Assembly (NCBI RefSeq): GCF_002368415.1
Contig: NZ_AP018290.1
Span: 995,470 to 1,059,469, forward strand
DNA: 64,000 nucleotides
Direction of reading: 5' to 3'
Source of the DNA: Calothrix sp. NIES-4105
GTDB lineage: Bacteria; Cyanobacteriota; Cyanobacteriia; Cyanobacteriales; Nostocaceae
Made by a program: the position numbers and the translations under genes. This document shows, piece after piece, positions 9,220 to 17,849 of this stretch. The notes under the pieces are model-generated. The model saw nothing but the letters and a program-made list of their open reading frames with translations. It was not told where the DNA came from and made no database searches. Each line of letters begins with the position of its first letter. Within the stretch, counting starts at the first letter, position 1.

Positions 9220-9228
9220 TTATAAACA

Positions 9229-9261
9229 GCAGAAAATTTAAAATTTTCTGCATTTATTTTT
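9229..9261. terminator. Bidirectional terminator hairpin
   Basis: GCAGAAAATTT and AAATTTTCTGC form a perfect stem, followed by ATTTATTTTT. It lies between the convergent stops at 9219 and 9260. Confidence 0.7.
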
Positions 9262-10489
9262 AAGAAGAGGTAGGAAGACAGTCAAGTTTTACTTTTACTT
9301 GTAAAGTCCGTCCTTTGCGTTGGAGTTGTAAGTGTAAACTGCTACCTACGCTACTACTTTCTATTAAACGAAGAACTTCATCAGGAGTATTAACTGTTTG
9401 ATTATTGATCTGTTTAATTATATCTTTTACTTGTAACCCTGCTTTTTGGGATGAAGAACCTGGAGCAACATGAATAATGGTAACTCCTTGCTCACGCATA
9501 CCAAAAATATTACGATTGTTGTTAGTTTTTACTTCAATACCCAAGTAAGGATGTTCAGCTTTTCCTTGACTAATTAACTCGCGCGCAATCTTAAGAGCGG
9601 TGTTGATTGGAATGGCAAAGCCAAGGTTTTGCGCGTCAGGAATAAAAGCGGTATTCACACCAATTACTTTGCCTTTTGCATCTAACAGTGGTCCACCAGA
9701 GTTTCCAGGATTAATAGCAGCATCAGTTTGAATAATTCCAACATGCCTTTCAGAAATATTCAGTTGTTTAGCAGAACGGTTTATACCGCTGACTATACCG
9801 ACGCTAACTGTTCTTTGGAAACCTAAAGGATTGCCGATTGCAATTGCCCATTCACCTGGTTGTACTGTGTCAGAGCTTCCCAGTTTCACAGACGGTAAGT
9901 TAGTAGCGGAAATTTTTACAACTGCAATATCAGTTATAAAATCTACCCCCAAAACCTTGCCTTCAAAAGTACGACCATCGAAAAATGAAACCGTTACTTT
10001 ATCAGCATCCTTAACTACGTGAGCATTGGTGATAATATGACCATCCGGATTAATTACAAAACCAGAGCCTGAACTACGTACAACTTTCTCTTGAGGCTGT
10101 GGCGCCATTTCTCCAAAAAACCATTGATAGAGCCGCAGTTCAGAAGCGTTTAGTGGTTGAGCTTGTACAGTTCTGGCAATATTTATATCGACGACTGCAG
10201 GTTGCACTTGTTCTACAACTTTAGCTATAAAATTCTTACTGTCAACGTTAGGTAAGAGCAAGCGATTACTTTGATTTTCTGGCTCTTGAATAACTTTTGA
10301 AGGTATTGGAGATGTTGTAACTGGAGTCGGAATATTTCTACTTAGATACCTTGCATAGCTGCTGAAAAATCCTATTAAGACCACGCTAAAACAAGCTAAT
10401 AAAGAAAGCTTACTAATTAAGTTGATATCTTTAACTACAACAGTTGAATTTTGGCTATTAGACTGTTTTGGCGGATTCATAAGTTTCAA
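9260..10489 (-). CDS. HtrA/Deg-type serine protease with one PDZ domain
   Basis: 409 residues. One N-terminal membrane segment (about 27-46) anchors a trypsin-like domain with the triad visible: His157 (ITNAHVV), Asp187 (FITDIAVV) and Ser264 (NPGNSGGPL). A single C-terminal PDZ domain follows (about 310-400; AGLQVKDIIKQINNQTV). This is the HhoA/HhoB/HtrA group of cyanobacteria, which degrades or refolds damaged envelope proteins. I cannot assign which of the three it is. Convergent with the lipoprotein gene at 8575 and surrounded by envelope-stress genes. Confidence 0.92.
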   Translation of the reverse strand: MKLMNPPKQSNSQNSTVVVKDINLISKLSLLACFSVVLIGFFSSYARYLSRNIPTPVTTSPIPSKVIQEPENQSNRLLLPNVDSKNFIAKVVEQVQPAVVDINIARTVQAQPLNASELRLYQWFFGEMAPQPQEKVVRSSGSGFVINPDGHIITNAHVVKDADKVTVSFFDGRTFEGKVLGVDFITDIAVVKISATNLPSVKLGSSDTVQPGEWAIAIGNPLGFQRTVSVGIVSGINRSAKQLNISERHVGIIQTDAAINPGNSGGPLLDAKGKVIGVNTAFIPDAQNLGFAIPINTALKIARELISQGKAEHPYLGIEVKTNNNRNIFGMREQGVTIIHVAPGSSSQKAGLQVKDIIKQINNQTVNTPDEVLRLIESSSVGSSLHLQLQRKGRTLQVKVKLDCLPTSS

Positions 10490-10645
10490 TTATCCTAATT
10501 ATTTAATTTTTACTTATTTTTATGCTGATAATTTTTAAAATTATATTTGTATTATATATTGATATTTGATAAATTGATGTATCTATCAAAAGTAAGGATA
10601 AAAATCTAAGTTTAGACTTGCATTACTAATTGAAAATATGCATAA

Positions 10646-10667
10646 TTATCCACAAGTTTTCCACAAT
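10646..10667 (+). promoter_or_regulatory. Motif A site
   Basis: TTATCCACAAG (10646-10656) then TTTTCCACAAT (10657-10667), 42 bp before the gene at 10710 and in its direction. The first box also resembles a DnaA box by chance; context argues for a promoter. Confidence 0.65.
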
Positions 10668-10709
10668 TAAGATTTAAATTTAAATTAAGTAAAGTAAGGA
10701 ACTCTAACT

Positions 10710-10958
10710 ATGAAATACTCAAAATTGCCTCAAATTATTGGTGCTAGCATTCTCAGTTTAAGTATAATAGTGGCGCCCTTAACTCAGCCTGCTTCTGCTC
10801 AAGTTATAGTTGAGCGTGAAGGAATTTATGAAGATAACGATTTTAATTGGGGTTGGTTAGGATTGATTGGTCTAGTTGGACTGGCAGGTTTAGCTGGTAA
10901 GAAGCAAGAAACTACTACTGCTTACCAAGAACCGAATCGCCCCGGCTACCGAGAATAA
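10710..10958 (+). CDS. WGxxGxxG-motif small secreted protein
   Basis: 82 residues. An N-terminal signal peptide ends near PASAQ (about residue 30). A short acidic stretch follows, then WGWLGLIGLVGLAGLAG, the WGxxGxxG signature followed by a hydrophobic Gly-rich helix and basic residues (GKKQE). That layout resembles sorting tails. Such proteins are frequent in cyanobacteria; function unknown. The start has AAGGAA about 8 bp upstream. It sits directly behind a motif A site, with a terminator hairpin after it, so it is probably a single-gene stress-regulated unit. Confidence 0.75.
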   Translation: MKYSKLPQIIGASILSLSIIVAPLTQPASAQVIVEREGIYEDNDFNWGWLGLIGLVGLAGLAGKKQETTTAYQEPNRPGYRE

Positions 10959-11009
10959 CATTCCAGATTTTCGTCCTGTATCGTCAAAATGTCTGTAAAC
11001 TTTAGCGAT

Positions 11010-11050
11010 TGCCCCATTGTGCTTAACAAATAGCACAGGGGCATTTAGAT
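11010..11050 (+). terminator. Rho-independent terminator
   Basis: TGCCCC...TGTGC pairs with GCACA...GGGGCA (11010-11043), followed by a T-rich stretch. It suits the gene ending at 10958. Confidence 0.6.
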
Positions 11051-11124
11051 TTTATTTAACTTGGCAGAAAATTAGTTTATGAATACTCTATTTACGCGCT
11101 CGGTTGCGTATTCATGCGATACAT

Positions 11125-11150
11125 GTAGAGACTAACATGTTAGTCTCTAC
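11125..11150. repeat. Perfect palindrome of the GTAGAGAC class
   Basis: GTAGAGACTAACA and its exact inverse. Members of this class at 21997, 54546 and 61846 have different central bases but the same outer GAGAC...GTCTC. Confidence 0.7.
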
Positions 11151-11167
11151 TTGAAATCTACGAATAG

Positions 11168-12079
11168 CTACACAGACGGGCTTCTTTGGAGTGTAAACAA
11201 AGTAACTTCTGGCGGGCAATTAATTCGTATGGGCACGATGCTAAAACCAATTCCTCGGTTCACGTAAAGTTGGTTTCCCGGCGCCCCATAGTCTTTAATC
11301 CAACCATCAGCATGAACTTTATCTTGTTCAACGAAAGTTAGCCAAGACCAGTCTGGTGTAAAGGGCAAACGAATTTGTCCACCATGAGTGTGTCCTGCGA
11401 CAGCTACAGGTGCGAAGAAGGTAGGAAATTTTTCAAACGTATCAGGGTTGTGCATCATCACAAACCTTGGTGCTGCATTTGGTACTTGTGCCAGCGCTAC
11501 TGCTGGTTTATCGTTGTTAGCCCAATATGAACCAACACCTACTAAATATAGTGGCGTTTCTTGCTGGCTTTTATTAGGCAATATTACAGCTTCATTTTCC
11601 AGCACTTGTACACCAACATACTCTAGAGCTTGAGCTAGTTTGGTGGCTTGCTGTACGTCGGGATTGCCGTCTTTAGATTTCATTCCATAATCGTGATTGC
11701 CCAATACTGCATAGGTAGGAATACCGGAAGAAGAGAGTGGACGAACAAGCTCAATTGATTTACTAATTTCTTCGCTTGCATCTGAACCGGCTCCATAAAT
11801 AAAATCACCAATAATAAGTACTGCAGCGGGACGTTCTCTAACAAGTCGAGAAACTATTCGGCGAATCGTAGGGGTGTTATCTAGCCACATTCCCACCTGC
11901 CAATCACCGATGACTGCTATACGTTGACCAACCCAAGGAGTAGGAAGACCAGGAATTGATGCTGTTTGTGGTTCTACATCTATTATATATGGTTCAATGG
12001 CACCATAAATTAAGAGGGCGCCAATTAAACCTAATAATCCTAGTACAAAGTATTTAATATTTTTGCGAATTTCCTTCAT
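11168..12079 (-). CDS. Membrane-anchored calcineurin-like metallophosphoesterase
   Basis: 303 residues. One N-terminal membrane segment (about 9-27) is followed by the metallophosphatase motifs in order: GDWQVG (first metal block), GDFIYG, GNHDYG and GHTHGGQ. This is the YkuE-like branch, whose members act on phosphoesters such as lipid-linked sugars or nucleotides outside the cytoplasmic membrane. The natural substrate is unknown. It is the second gene of a leftward pair: the beta-lactamase-like gene ends 40 bp upstream, so both probably share the motif A promoter at 14285. Confidence 0.88.
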   Translation of the reverse strand: MKEIRKNIKYFVLGLLGLIGALLIYGAIEPYIIDVEPQTASIPGLPTPWVGQRIAVIGDWQVGMWLDNTPTIRRIVSRLVRERPAAVLIIGDFIYGAGSDASEEISKSIELVRPLSSSGIPTYAVLGNHDYGMKSKDGNPDVQQATKLAQALEYVGVQVLENEAVILPNKSQQETPLYLVGVGSYWANNDKPAVALAQVPNAAPRFVMMHNPDTFEKFPTFFAPVAVAGHTHGGQIRLPFTPDWSWLTFVEQDKVHADGWIKDYGAPGNQLYVNRGIGFSIVPIRINCPPEVTLFTLQRSPSV

Positions 12080-12119
12080 AGTTAGTTATCCAAATTGTTA
12101 ATATTTTTTAATAAGTAAA

Positions 12120-14171
12120 TCAAAATTGAAAACCTAATAAATTCCAGTAAGCCAAAAAAGGAATGAAAAGTAATGATGCTAACGTAATCAAGGAATAGTG
12201 CGCTCTACCCATCCATGACCAATAATTATTTTTCCAAACCAATATAGTAAAAAGTAACAGTAGTAAAGACAAAACACCAGAAATTAATGGTAAACAAAGT
12301 AACACTATTACTACTATCGGTAATCCATACGCTAGCTTCCAGCCAGTTAACCAAAGTGATAACGGTAAGCTAATCAAAAAGACTAAGTTGAGAGTACCCA
12401 CTACTCCTGCAATTACCCACGCCATAGTCTTTTTTTGCCGATTTAAACTAGGCTTACCTCGTATAATATTGAAGATATAACCTATTGGCCAGACAAAACA
12501 AGCTGATAGAAAAACAATAGCACAAAAAGCGGCAATTCCTAATTGTACCCAAACATTTTCGTACCAATAAACTCGCTCATAGCCTCCTATTTTTGGCCAT
12601 AGCGGATTAAAAGCAAAGGCTATTTTACCATTATCTTCACTAAAACCAGTGAAAGCGTCCGAATCTGCCCGCTTGAATAACATTGGTTCTACAGGTATTA
12701 ATCTAATCTTTGGTTTACTTCCTAAGAAAAACAAACTGGGAGTATTAATCACCAAATTACCGTTATTACCTTTGTTGATAATTATATGCTTAAACGGTGA
12801 GGTTAACTTAGCCAAAGTATGGTGAGGATACTCGATATCTCGATAAGTACCAGTAAAACGCTCCAGTTGAGGATTATTCAAAGATAGGGGTTTGATAGAT
12901 TCGTTATTTGATGCTGGAAAATAGCGGTCTAAAAACTTAGTTAAAAATGTTCCATGTATACCACTATAACTATTAGTAGCAATAAATATACCAATGTTAC
13001 GGTCAGGCATAAGACTCAAAGAGCTAGAATATCCCCGCAAGCTACCTAAATGCCCAATCATGCGAATATCGTTTTCCAACCGTTCACGAAAACTGTAACC
13101 AGTACCAGGTAATTTTGGATGCTTAGTGAAATGAGTTTCATGCATCAACTGCACAGTATCTGGCTCAAGAATTCGCGAATTTTCATAGCGACCTTTTAGT
13201 AAATGAGCAATCATAAAATTAGCCATATCCGTGGCAGTTGTACTCATTGCTGCAGCGGGCGCTATATTTAAATATAAATACGGAACGGCTTGATATTTAC
13301 CGTTTTGATATTGATAACCTACAGCTAAATCATTAGCTAAAGGCGCCGCAGGTGGTTGGAGAAACGTACTGCGCCGCATATTTAAAGGTTGAAAAATATT
13401 TTTGTCAATGTATTTTATAAAGGGGGCGCCGGAGATTTTTTCGACTAAATAGCCTAATAGAGCAATACTATGGTTGGAATAACTGTATAATTGGCCTGGT
13501 TCCCAGATAATAGGCGGCATATATTTAGACAAGTATTCTCCTAGTGGTTTCATCTTGTCTGCTTCTTTTGCTGCAATGCCAATCAATCTTTGAGTAGTAC
13601 CATCAGTATGAGTCATTAACCTAGCAGGTGTAACTGGGCTAGGGTAAGGATTCTCTAGCTTAAAGTCTGTGAGATACTTGTTAACATCCGCATTTAAGTC
13701 AAGTTTCCCTTGTTCGTACAATTGCATTGCTGCTGTAGCTGTAAACAGCTTGGAAAGGGAAGCAACGCGAAATAAAGTTTTATCAGCAACAACTGGAATT
13801 TTTTGGTCTAAATTGGCATAGCCGTAGCCTTTGGCAAAAAATAGCTTACCATCTTTTACAACAGAAATTACAGCCCCAGGAACATGAGATGTTGATATTT
13901 CCTCATTCACAACTTTGTCTACAAATGATTCAAAATCTTGTGGATTACTTAATCCGGGTGCGCTAGGTGCTTGTGGTACAGTTTCCTGCGGTTCAGTCGG
14001 TTGCCCTTGTTGAGGATTAGATAATGGGAATTGGGGTGTATCTTGAGCAAAGCTAACGACTCCTGATAGTGACAGAAACAAAATACATCCCAATAGCCCA
14101 ATAATTAGGCGCCGCATCCACGGTACAAAAATTTTGTTATTAGTAGATTTGTGAGTTTGCCCCTGTTTCAT
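12120..14171 (-). CDS. Beta-lactamase-family serine hydrolase with C-terminal membrane domain
   Basis: 683 residues. Signal or anchor segment at about 20-43, then a Pro/Gln-rich spacer. The class-C-beta-lactamase/PBP-type hydrolase follows with SLSK (Ser138, Lys141), YSN (in YSYSNHS, near 230) and HLG near 377. A beta-rich middle region comes next, and about four membrane helices at the end (570-683). Relatives act on D-amino-acid peptides or esters at the envelope; resistance to antibiotics should not be assumed. It heads a leftward operon with the phosphoesterase and has a motif A site 113 bp upstream. Confidence 0.88.
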   Translation of the reverse strand: MKQGQTHKSTNNKIFVPWMRRLIIGLLGCILFLSLSGVVSFAQDTPQFPLSNPQQGQPTEPQETVPQAPSAPGLSNPQDFESFVDKVVNEEISTSHVPGAVISVVKDGKLFFAKGYGYANLDQKIPVVADKTLFRVASLSKLFTATAAMQLYEQGKLDLNADVNKYLTDFKLENPYPSPVTPARLMTHTDGTTQRLIGIAAKEADKMKPLGEYLSKYMPPIIWEPGQLYSYSNHSIALLGYLVEKISGAPFIKYIDKNIFQPLNMRRSTFLQPPAAPLANDLAVGYQYQNGKYQAVPYLYLNIAPAAAMSTTATDMANFMIAHLLKGRYENSRILEPDTVQLMHETHFTKHPKLPGTGYSFRERLENDIRMIGHLGSLRGYSSSLSLMPDRNIGIFIATNSYSGIHGTFLTKFLDRYFPASNNESIKPLSLNNPQLERFTGTYRDIEYPHHTLAKLTSPFKHIIINKGNNGNLVINTPSLFFLGSKPKIRLIPVEPMLFKRADSDAFTGFSEDNGKIAFAFNPLWPKIGGYERVYWYENVWVQLGIAAFCAIVFLSACFVWPIGYIFNIIRGKPSLNRQKKTMAWVIAGVVGTLNLVFLISLPLSLWLTGWKLAYGLPIVVIVLLCLPLISGVLSLLLLLFTILVWKNNYWSWMGRAHYSLITLASLLFIPFLAYWNLLGFQF

Positions 14172-14284
14172 AACGTTTCAAAATTTCAATTGATAAAAAT
14201 GTGCTGATAGCAGCAACAAGATTGATAGTTAGGTTTGAGATAAATATTTTAAATAGCTGTAGCTATAAATAAACATAAAAAACA

Positions 14285-14306
14285 ATAGTGGAAAACTCGT
14301 GGAATA
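14285..14306 (-). promoter_or_regulatory. Motif A site
   Basis: Read leftward: TATTCCACGAG then TTTTCCACTAT, exact 11-bp period, pointing to the gene starting at 14171. Confidence 0.65.
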
Positions 14307-14353
14307 AATATAATCTCTACCTAGAGGTATATTTATTAATAAAATTTATATTT

Positions 14354-15529
14354 CTAAATGCGTAAAAATTCGTGTAACTGTGCTTGTACTTCAGGCAAGT
14401 TAATATAAACTTTAGCTGCTGCTATCAAATTATTTATATTTTCCTGACTAGCGTCATCAATGTCATCGCTTAAACGTTCCCCTATCATTTCTCGGTCAAG
14501 TTTAAATTGCAGGCGTAACAGGCGATTATGCATTATTTGCTCAGTGATATAATGATAAATATCAGAGGAAGCATCAAACAAAACACCAATAAGTGGCTGT
14601 GCCCATTCTACTAAACCCCATTCTCGTGCTTGTTCATAAGTAATTATCCGCGTTCGTTCACCTGTTCCTATAGAAAGTATACTTATGTCTTCAATTGCAT
14701 AACCTAATCTTAATGCTTCAGCCACAGCGCTAGCAGAGGGGTTATTAGCAGCAACTCCACCGTCAATGGTAGAGTATAAAAAATTAATCAAGTACGTAGA
14801 GGATTGGTCAGGAATTATTTTCCAAGCTTCGTCTATTTGGGCTATTCGAGTTAATCCTTCATACTTGGTAATAGTGCGAGCTTGACCGATACCTGTACCA
14901 CTATTAATGAAAATCTGCTTATTTTTATATACATCATCAACTAATGACGCATTTTCATCCAATTTCATCGTATATTGAGAGGCATTTTTTATTGCACCAG
15001 TTACCTTTTTATCTAGTTTATGTGCTGGAAAATAAGTTGGTGCTGAAGCAGAACAAACGCACACTTCCCACAACGGAACATTACCATAATCTTTTTCTGG
15101 GCGCCAGTTTTTAAAAATAATTGGTTTTCTGGTAATAGTGTCATACGAAACAACCAATAGCATCGGCGAAACAAAATCGAAAAGCTTTATATCTCCAAAA
15201 CTTTCTTGAATAACTTGAATTAAACCATCATCTGAAAATTTAGGAGCGGATAAACCATATTTCATAATTAAGGGTATTCGCTTTAAGGAAAAGCGACTTC
15301 TGTAAGGAAAAATTTGTGAGCTTCTTTGCTTGTATAATTGCACAATTTCCTCACTACTACGCCCAATGGCAAGAGCAGATGCTAAAAGGGCGCCTGTAGA
15401 AGTTCCAGCAATCAAGTTAAAATACTCGTTCAAAGGTTGATTAATTTGTTTTTCAATTTCTGCGAGTATGGTTGCTGCAATTACTCCTCTAATACCTCCG
15501 CCATCCAAGCTTAAAATACGAAAAGGCAT
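14354..15529 (-). CDS. Patatin-like phospholipase
   Basis: 391 residues. N-terminal oxyanion loop DGGGIRG (residues 9-15), nucleophile elbow GTSTG (Ser44) and the catalytic Asp in IDGGVAANNP near residue 255. These three elements define the patatin Ser-Asp dyad hydrolases, which cleave acyl chains from membrane lipids. No signal peptide, so presumably cytosolic or peripheral. No nucleotide cyclase lies nearby, so a CBASS effector role is not supported. Transcribed leftward from its own motif A site at 15606. Confidence 0.9.
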   Translation of the reverse strand: MPFRILSLDGGGIRGVIAATILAEIEKQINQPLNEYFNLIAGTSTGALLASALAIGRSSEEIVQLYKQRSSQIFPYRSRFSLKRIPLIMKYGLSAPKFSDDGLIQVIQESFGDIKLFDFVSPMLLVVSYDTITRKPIIFKNWRPEKDYGNVPLWEVCVCSASAPTYFPAHKLDKKVTGAIKNASQYTMKLDENASLVDDVYKNKQIFINSGTGIGQARTITKYEGLTRIAQIDEAWKIIPDQSSTYLINFLYSTIDGGVAANNPSASAVAEALRLGYAIEDISILSIGTGERTRIITYEQAREWGLVEWAQPLIGVLFDASSDIYHYITEQIMHNRLLRLQFKLDREMIGERLSDDIDDASQENINNLIAAAKVYINLPEVQAQLHEFLRI

Positions 15530-15605
15530 AATTTAATTCTGGTAAATTAACAAGTAATTAGTGCGCTAAGGGTAAAAAGTTATTTTTTTTGAATATAAAT
15601 TAAAA

Positions 15606-15627
15606 ATGGTGCAAAACTTGTGGAGTA
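15606..15627 (-). promoter_or_regulatory. Motif A site (variant)
   Basis: Leftward: TACTCCACAAG then TTTTGCACCAT, 76 bp before the patatin start. One mismatch (G for C) in the second box core. The downstream sequence also resembles that after the 14285 site. Confidence 0.55.
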
Positions 15628-15777
15628 ATTATAATTTATGACTTAAGGAATATTTTAATTAAATTTATATCTCTAAAACGTACTGTAGCAATCCACACGT
15701 CAGTCTTGAACAAAAGTACCTCTTTCGTTTGGGGGATGGATAAAGAAAAGGACAAGAGTTATAAAGTTTGGAAGTAA

Positions 15778-15897
15778 TTCAGCAATGAAGCTTTGAATAA
15801 AAAGTTAGCAGCTTTACACTTACAAAATCGACAGTTGCTAAAAGGGAACCAGGAACTAGAAAAAGTTTTCGAGCCTATTAAATATTTCCATAACTGA
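15778..15897 (+). pseudogene. Possible coding relic in the 15530-16238 gap
   Basis: 39 codons without start, from after a TAA to a TGA at 15895. They read as a helical, Leu/Gln-rich tail (LNKKLAALHLQNRQLLKGNQ) that looks like coiled coil. Weak evidence. The rest of this 709-bp gap holds two motif A sites facing opposite ways and AT-rich DNA. Confidence 0.25.
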
Positions 15898-15982
15898 GAT
15901 CAAAAAACTACATCGCGCTTAAGTTATTACTTTCAGCGTAGTTAAATTACCTCTAAAGTAGTAATTTAATCTTTAATATAGC

Positions 15983-16004
15983 TTTTCCACCAAATTTCCA
16001 CTAT
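15983..16004 (+). promoter_or_regulatory. Motif A site
   Basis: TTTTCCACCAA then ATTTCCACTAT, with TATAAA starting 6 bp downstream. It points to the lipoprotein gene at 16239 (234 bp away, so a long leader). Confidence 0.65.
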
Positions 16005-16238
16005 TGAGGTATAAATTAAAAATGCGTTGATTTTTAACTAATTATTAATGCAGTTTTTGAAGTTAATTTAATGTTTAAAAATGAACAATATTAAAGGCTT
16101 TTTCGACCGAAGTACATTTTAATAAGTTAGGTTTTCTATCTATATTTTAAGTTATTTACAGCAAAGTTTGATGTAATAACTTGAAGAATAGCTAAAAAAT
16201 TAAGCCAATTACTTCACAGTTTTTTAACGGAGGAACTC

Positions 16239-17072
16239 ATGATACATCAATTAATTAATAATTTTAGTGACAAGCGCGCGCGTAAATACTGCAGACCCTT
16301 TCGGACTGGAACTATTGCGCTTGCATTAACGACGATGTTTTTGGGTGCTGCTTGTACCAATAATCTAGAAGCAAGGCGTACTGAAGGGGAAAATAACGTT
16401 ACGGCACAAGAAGTAGCTGACAATACAGTCCAGCTTGTTGGTAAAACTGTAACCGTCAGAAGCCAACCTGTGAGAAAAATTAGCCCGACTACATTCACCG
16501 TTAGTGACCAACAATTTTTTGGTAGTGAACCAATTTTAGTTATAAATGCCACAGGAAGTGTGGCGCCGTTACCAGAAAACATTGATTTACAAATAACAGG
16601 CCCAGTCGCTAACCTTGTAGTAGCTGACGTTGAGAGACAGTATGGTTTGGACTTAGACCCGAATTTGTTAGTGGAATACGAAAATAAGCCAGCGATTATT
16701 GCACAATCAATTGCTTTAGCACCGAAACCAGGGGAAATCAGCAGTAATCCAAGTGCATACTATAACAAGGTAATTGCCGTCCCAGCAGAAGTTGAAAAAA
16801 TCGTTGGACAGAATTCCTTCACCCTTGATGAGGATAAACTAATTGGCGGGCAAGACTTGTTAGTGGTAAATCCAAATCCAAAAGTACCTATTCGAGCTTC
16901 GGAAAGAGTAGTTGTTACTGGTGTGCTACGCCCGCTAGTTGTTGCAGACATCGAAAGAGAGTTTGGTTTCAATTGGGATACTGGTTTTGAAAGACAGTTG
17001 GAAGTAGAGTATAAAAATAGACCAGTGCTAATTGCTCAATCTGTATACCCATCAGCGTTAGAAAGAAGATAG
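16239..17072 (+). CDS. Two-domain lipoprotein, family member 2
   Basis: 277 residues. Basic leader, then the lipobox-like LGAAC (Cys39; Ala-Ala-Cys with Gly at -3, slightly atypical). The mature protein aligns along its full length with the 6352-7170 lipoprotein: shared GKTVTVRSQP, FFGSEPILV, a KPGEI linker, FTLDEDK, LVVN or LVLR, and TGVLRP. It has the same two beta-rich domains. GGAGG sits 6 bp before the ATG. As with its paralogue, a motif A promoter lies upstream and a small membrane protein gene follows, so gene and control region were probably duplicated together. Function unknown. Confidence 0.75.
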   Translation: MIHQLINNFSDKRARKYCRPFRTGTIALALTTMFLGAACTNNLEARRTEGENNVTAQEVADNTVQLVGKTVTVRSQPVRKISPTTFTVSDQQFFGSEPILVINATGSVAPLPENIDLQITGPVANLVVADVERQYGLDLDPNLLVEYENKPAIIAQSIALAPKPGEISSNPSAYYNKVIAVPAEVEKIVGQNSFTLDEDKLIGGQDLLVVNPNPKVPIRASERVVVTGVLRPLVVADIEREFGFNWDTGFERQLEVEYKNRPVLIAQSVYPSALERR

Positions 17073-17088
17073 TAAGTTCAAACCTTTG

Positions 17089-17116
17089 TAGAAACCGATA
17101 ATTTACGGTTTCTACA
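17089..17116. terminator. Palindrome, probable terminator
   Basis: GTAGAAACCG and CGGTTTCTAC pair around ATAATTTA, 17 bp after the lipoprotein stop. The same arms occur inside the MITE at 43560. Confidence 0.55.
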
Positions 17117-17197
17117 TCTAAATTCATACTTGTGATTAAAAAAACATTTCGATGAATACCGTATAAAAGCAGAGCATTTCTAAAGGAAGCTTTATCT

Positions 17198-17383
17198 ATG
17201 TATGTTTATTTTTTTGCTGCGTTTGTCGGTTGGTTATTATTCAACATACTAGTCAAAATATTGAAAATTTCTGCAGTAATAGCCCTTATCATTACTGCAG
17301 TTGTTGTTACTATACAAATCAGCAATAGCGTAGACCCTAGGGAACTTTGGGAACAGGTGACTCAATATTCTCAAAACATTTAA
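17198..17383 (+). CDS. Small membrane protein, 61 aa
   Basis: 61 residues with two hydrophobic segments (about 3-20 and 24-42) and a short polar tail (DPRELWEQV). AAGGAAG lies 9 bp before the ATG, supporting a real gene. Family not recognised. It stands 125 bp behind the lipoprotein gene, beyond a hairpin. Confidence 0.6.
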   Translation: MYVYFFAAFVGWLLFNILVKILKISAVIALIITAVVVTIQISNSVDPRELWEQVTQYSQNI

Positions 17384-17520
17384 AACGTTGAGCCTGCTAA
17401 ACCATTCGTAATTATCTCATCTACGAATGCAGTGTAAAAAGCCAGAGGCCGCGAATTCACGGTTTCTGCTCATTAATTAAACAGTCTAAACGGTATTTCA
17501 TACTACTCGATTAAGCATTT

Positions 17521-17757
17521 TGATCCCCCCAACCCCCATTATTAAGGGGGGCTAAAAGCCGCTATTTTCTCCCCTTATTAAGCTACGGTGTACACATAAG
17601 TCTCTCAAAATTACTTTTCTTCTCTTTCTTTGTGTTCTTTGTGGTTCATTAAAAGGAAAAACCACAAAGGCACAAAGGACACAAAGGGAAGAAAAAAGGT
17701 AGTTATTCAAAGATGTGTGTACACGTAGCCTTATTAAGTGGAGTCTGGGGGATCGAT
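17521..17757. repeat. GATCCCCC-type dispersed repeat, interrupted
   Basis: Second copy of the repeat at 7910, starting GATCCCCCCAACCCCC and ending CTGGGGGATC. It is again split by a family-1 foldback element. Confidence 0.75.
17582..17730. mobile_element. MITE-like foldback element, family 1
   Basis: 149 bp, ends GCTACGGTGTACACA and TGTGTACACGTAGCC, flanked by the 7-bp direct repeat TTATTAA. The interior again has TTTGTGGTT and AACCACAAA arms. The ends have each lost bases compared with the 7934 copy. Confidence 0.7.
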
Positions 17758-17849
17758 TTCGAGAAAATTTCTTAACTGAGCAGTATTGAAACGGTATTTA
17801 AAATGCAACAGAGTTTGTACTAGTTTAACTAGTTAGTTTGCGGATTGTT

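Noticed and set aside
14354-15529. Patatin protein as a CBASS or other defence effector
   Set aside because: No nucleotidyltransferase, sensor or defence gene adjacent; it has its own motif A promoter among envelope genes.
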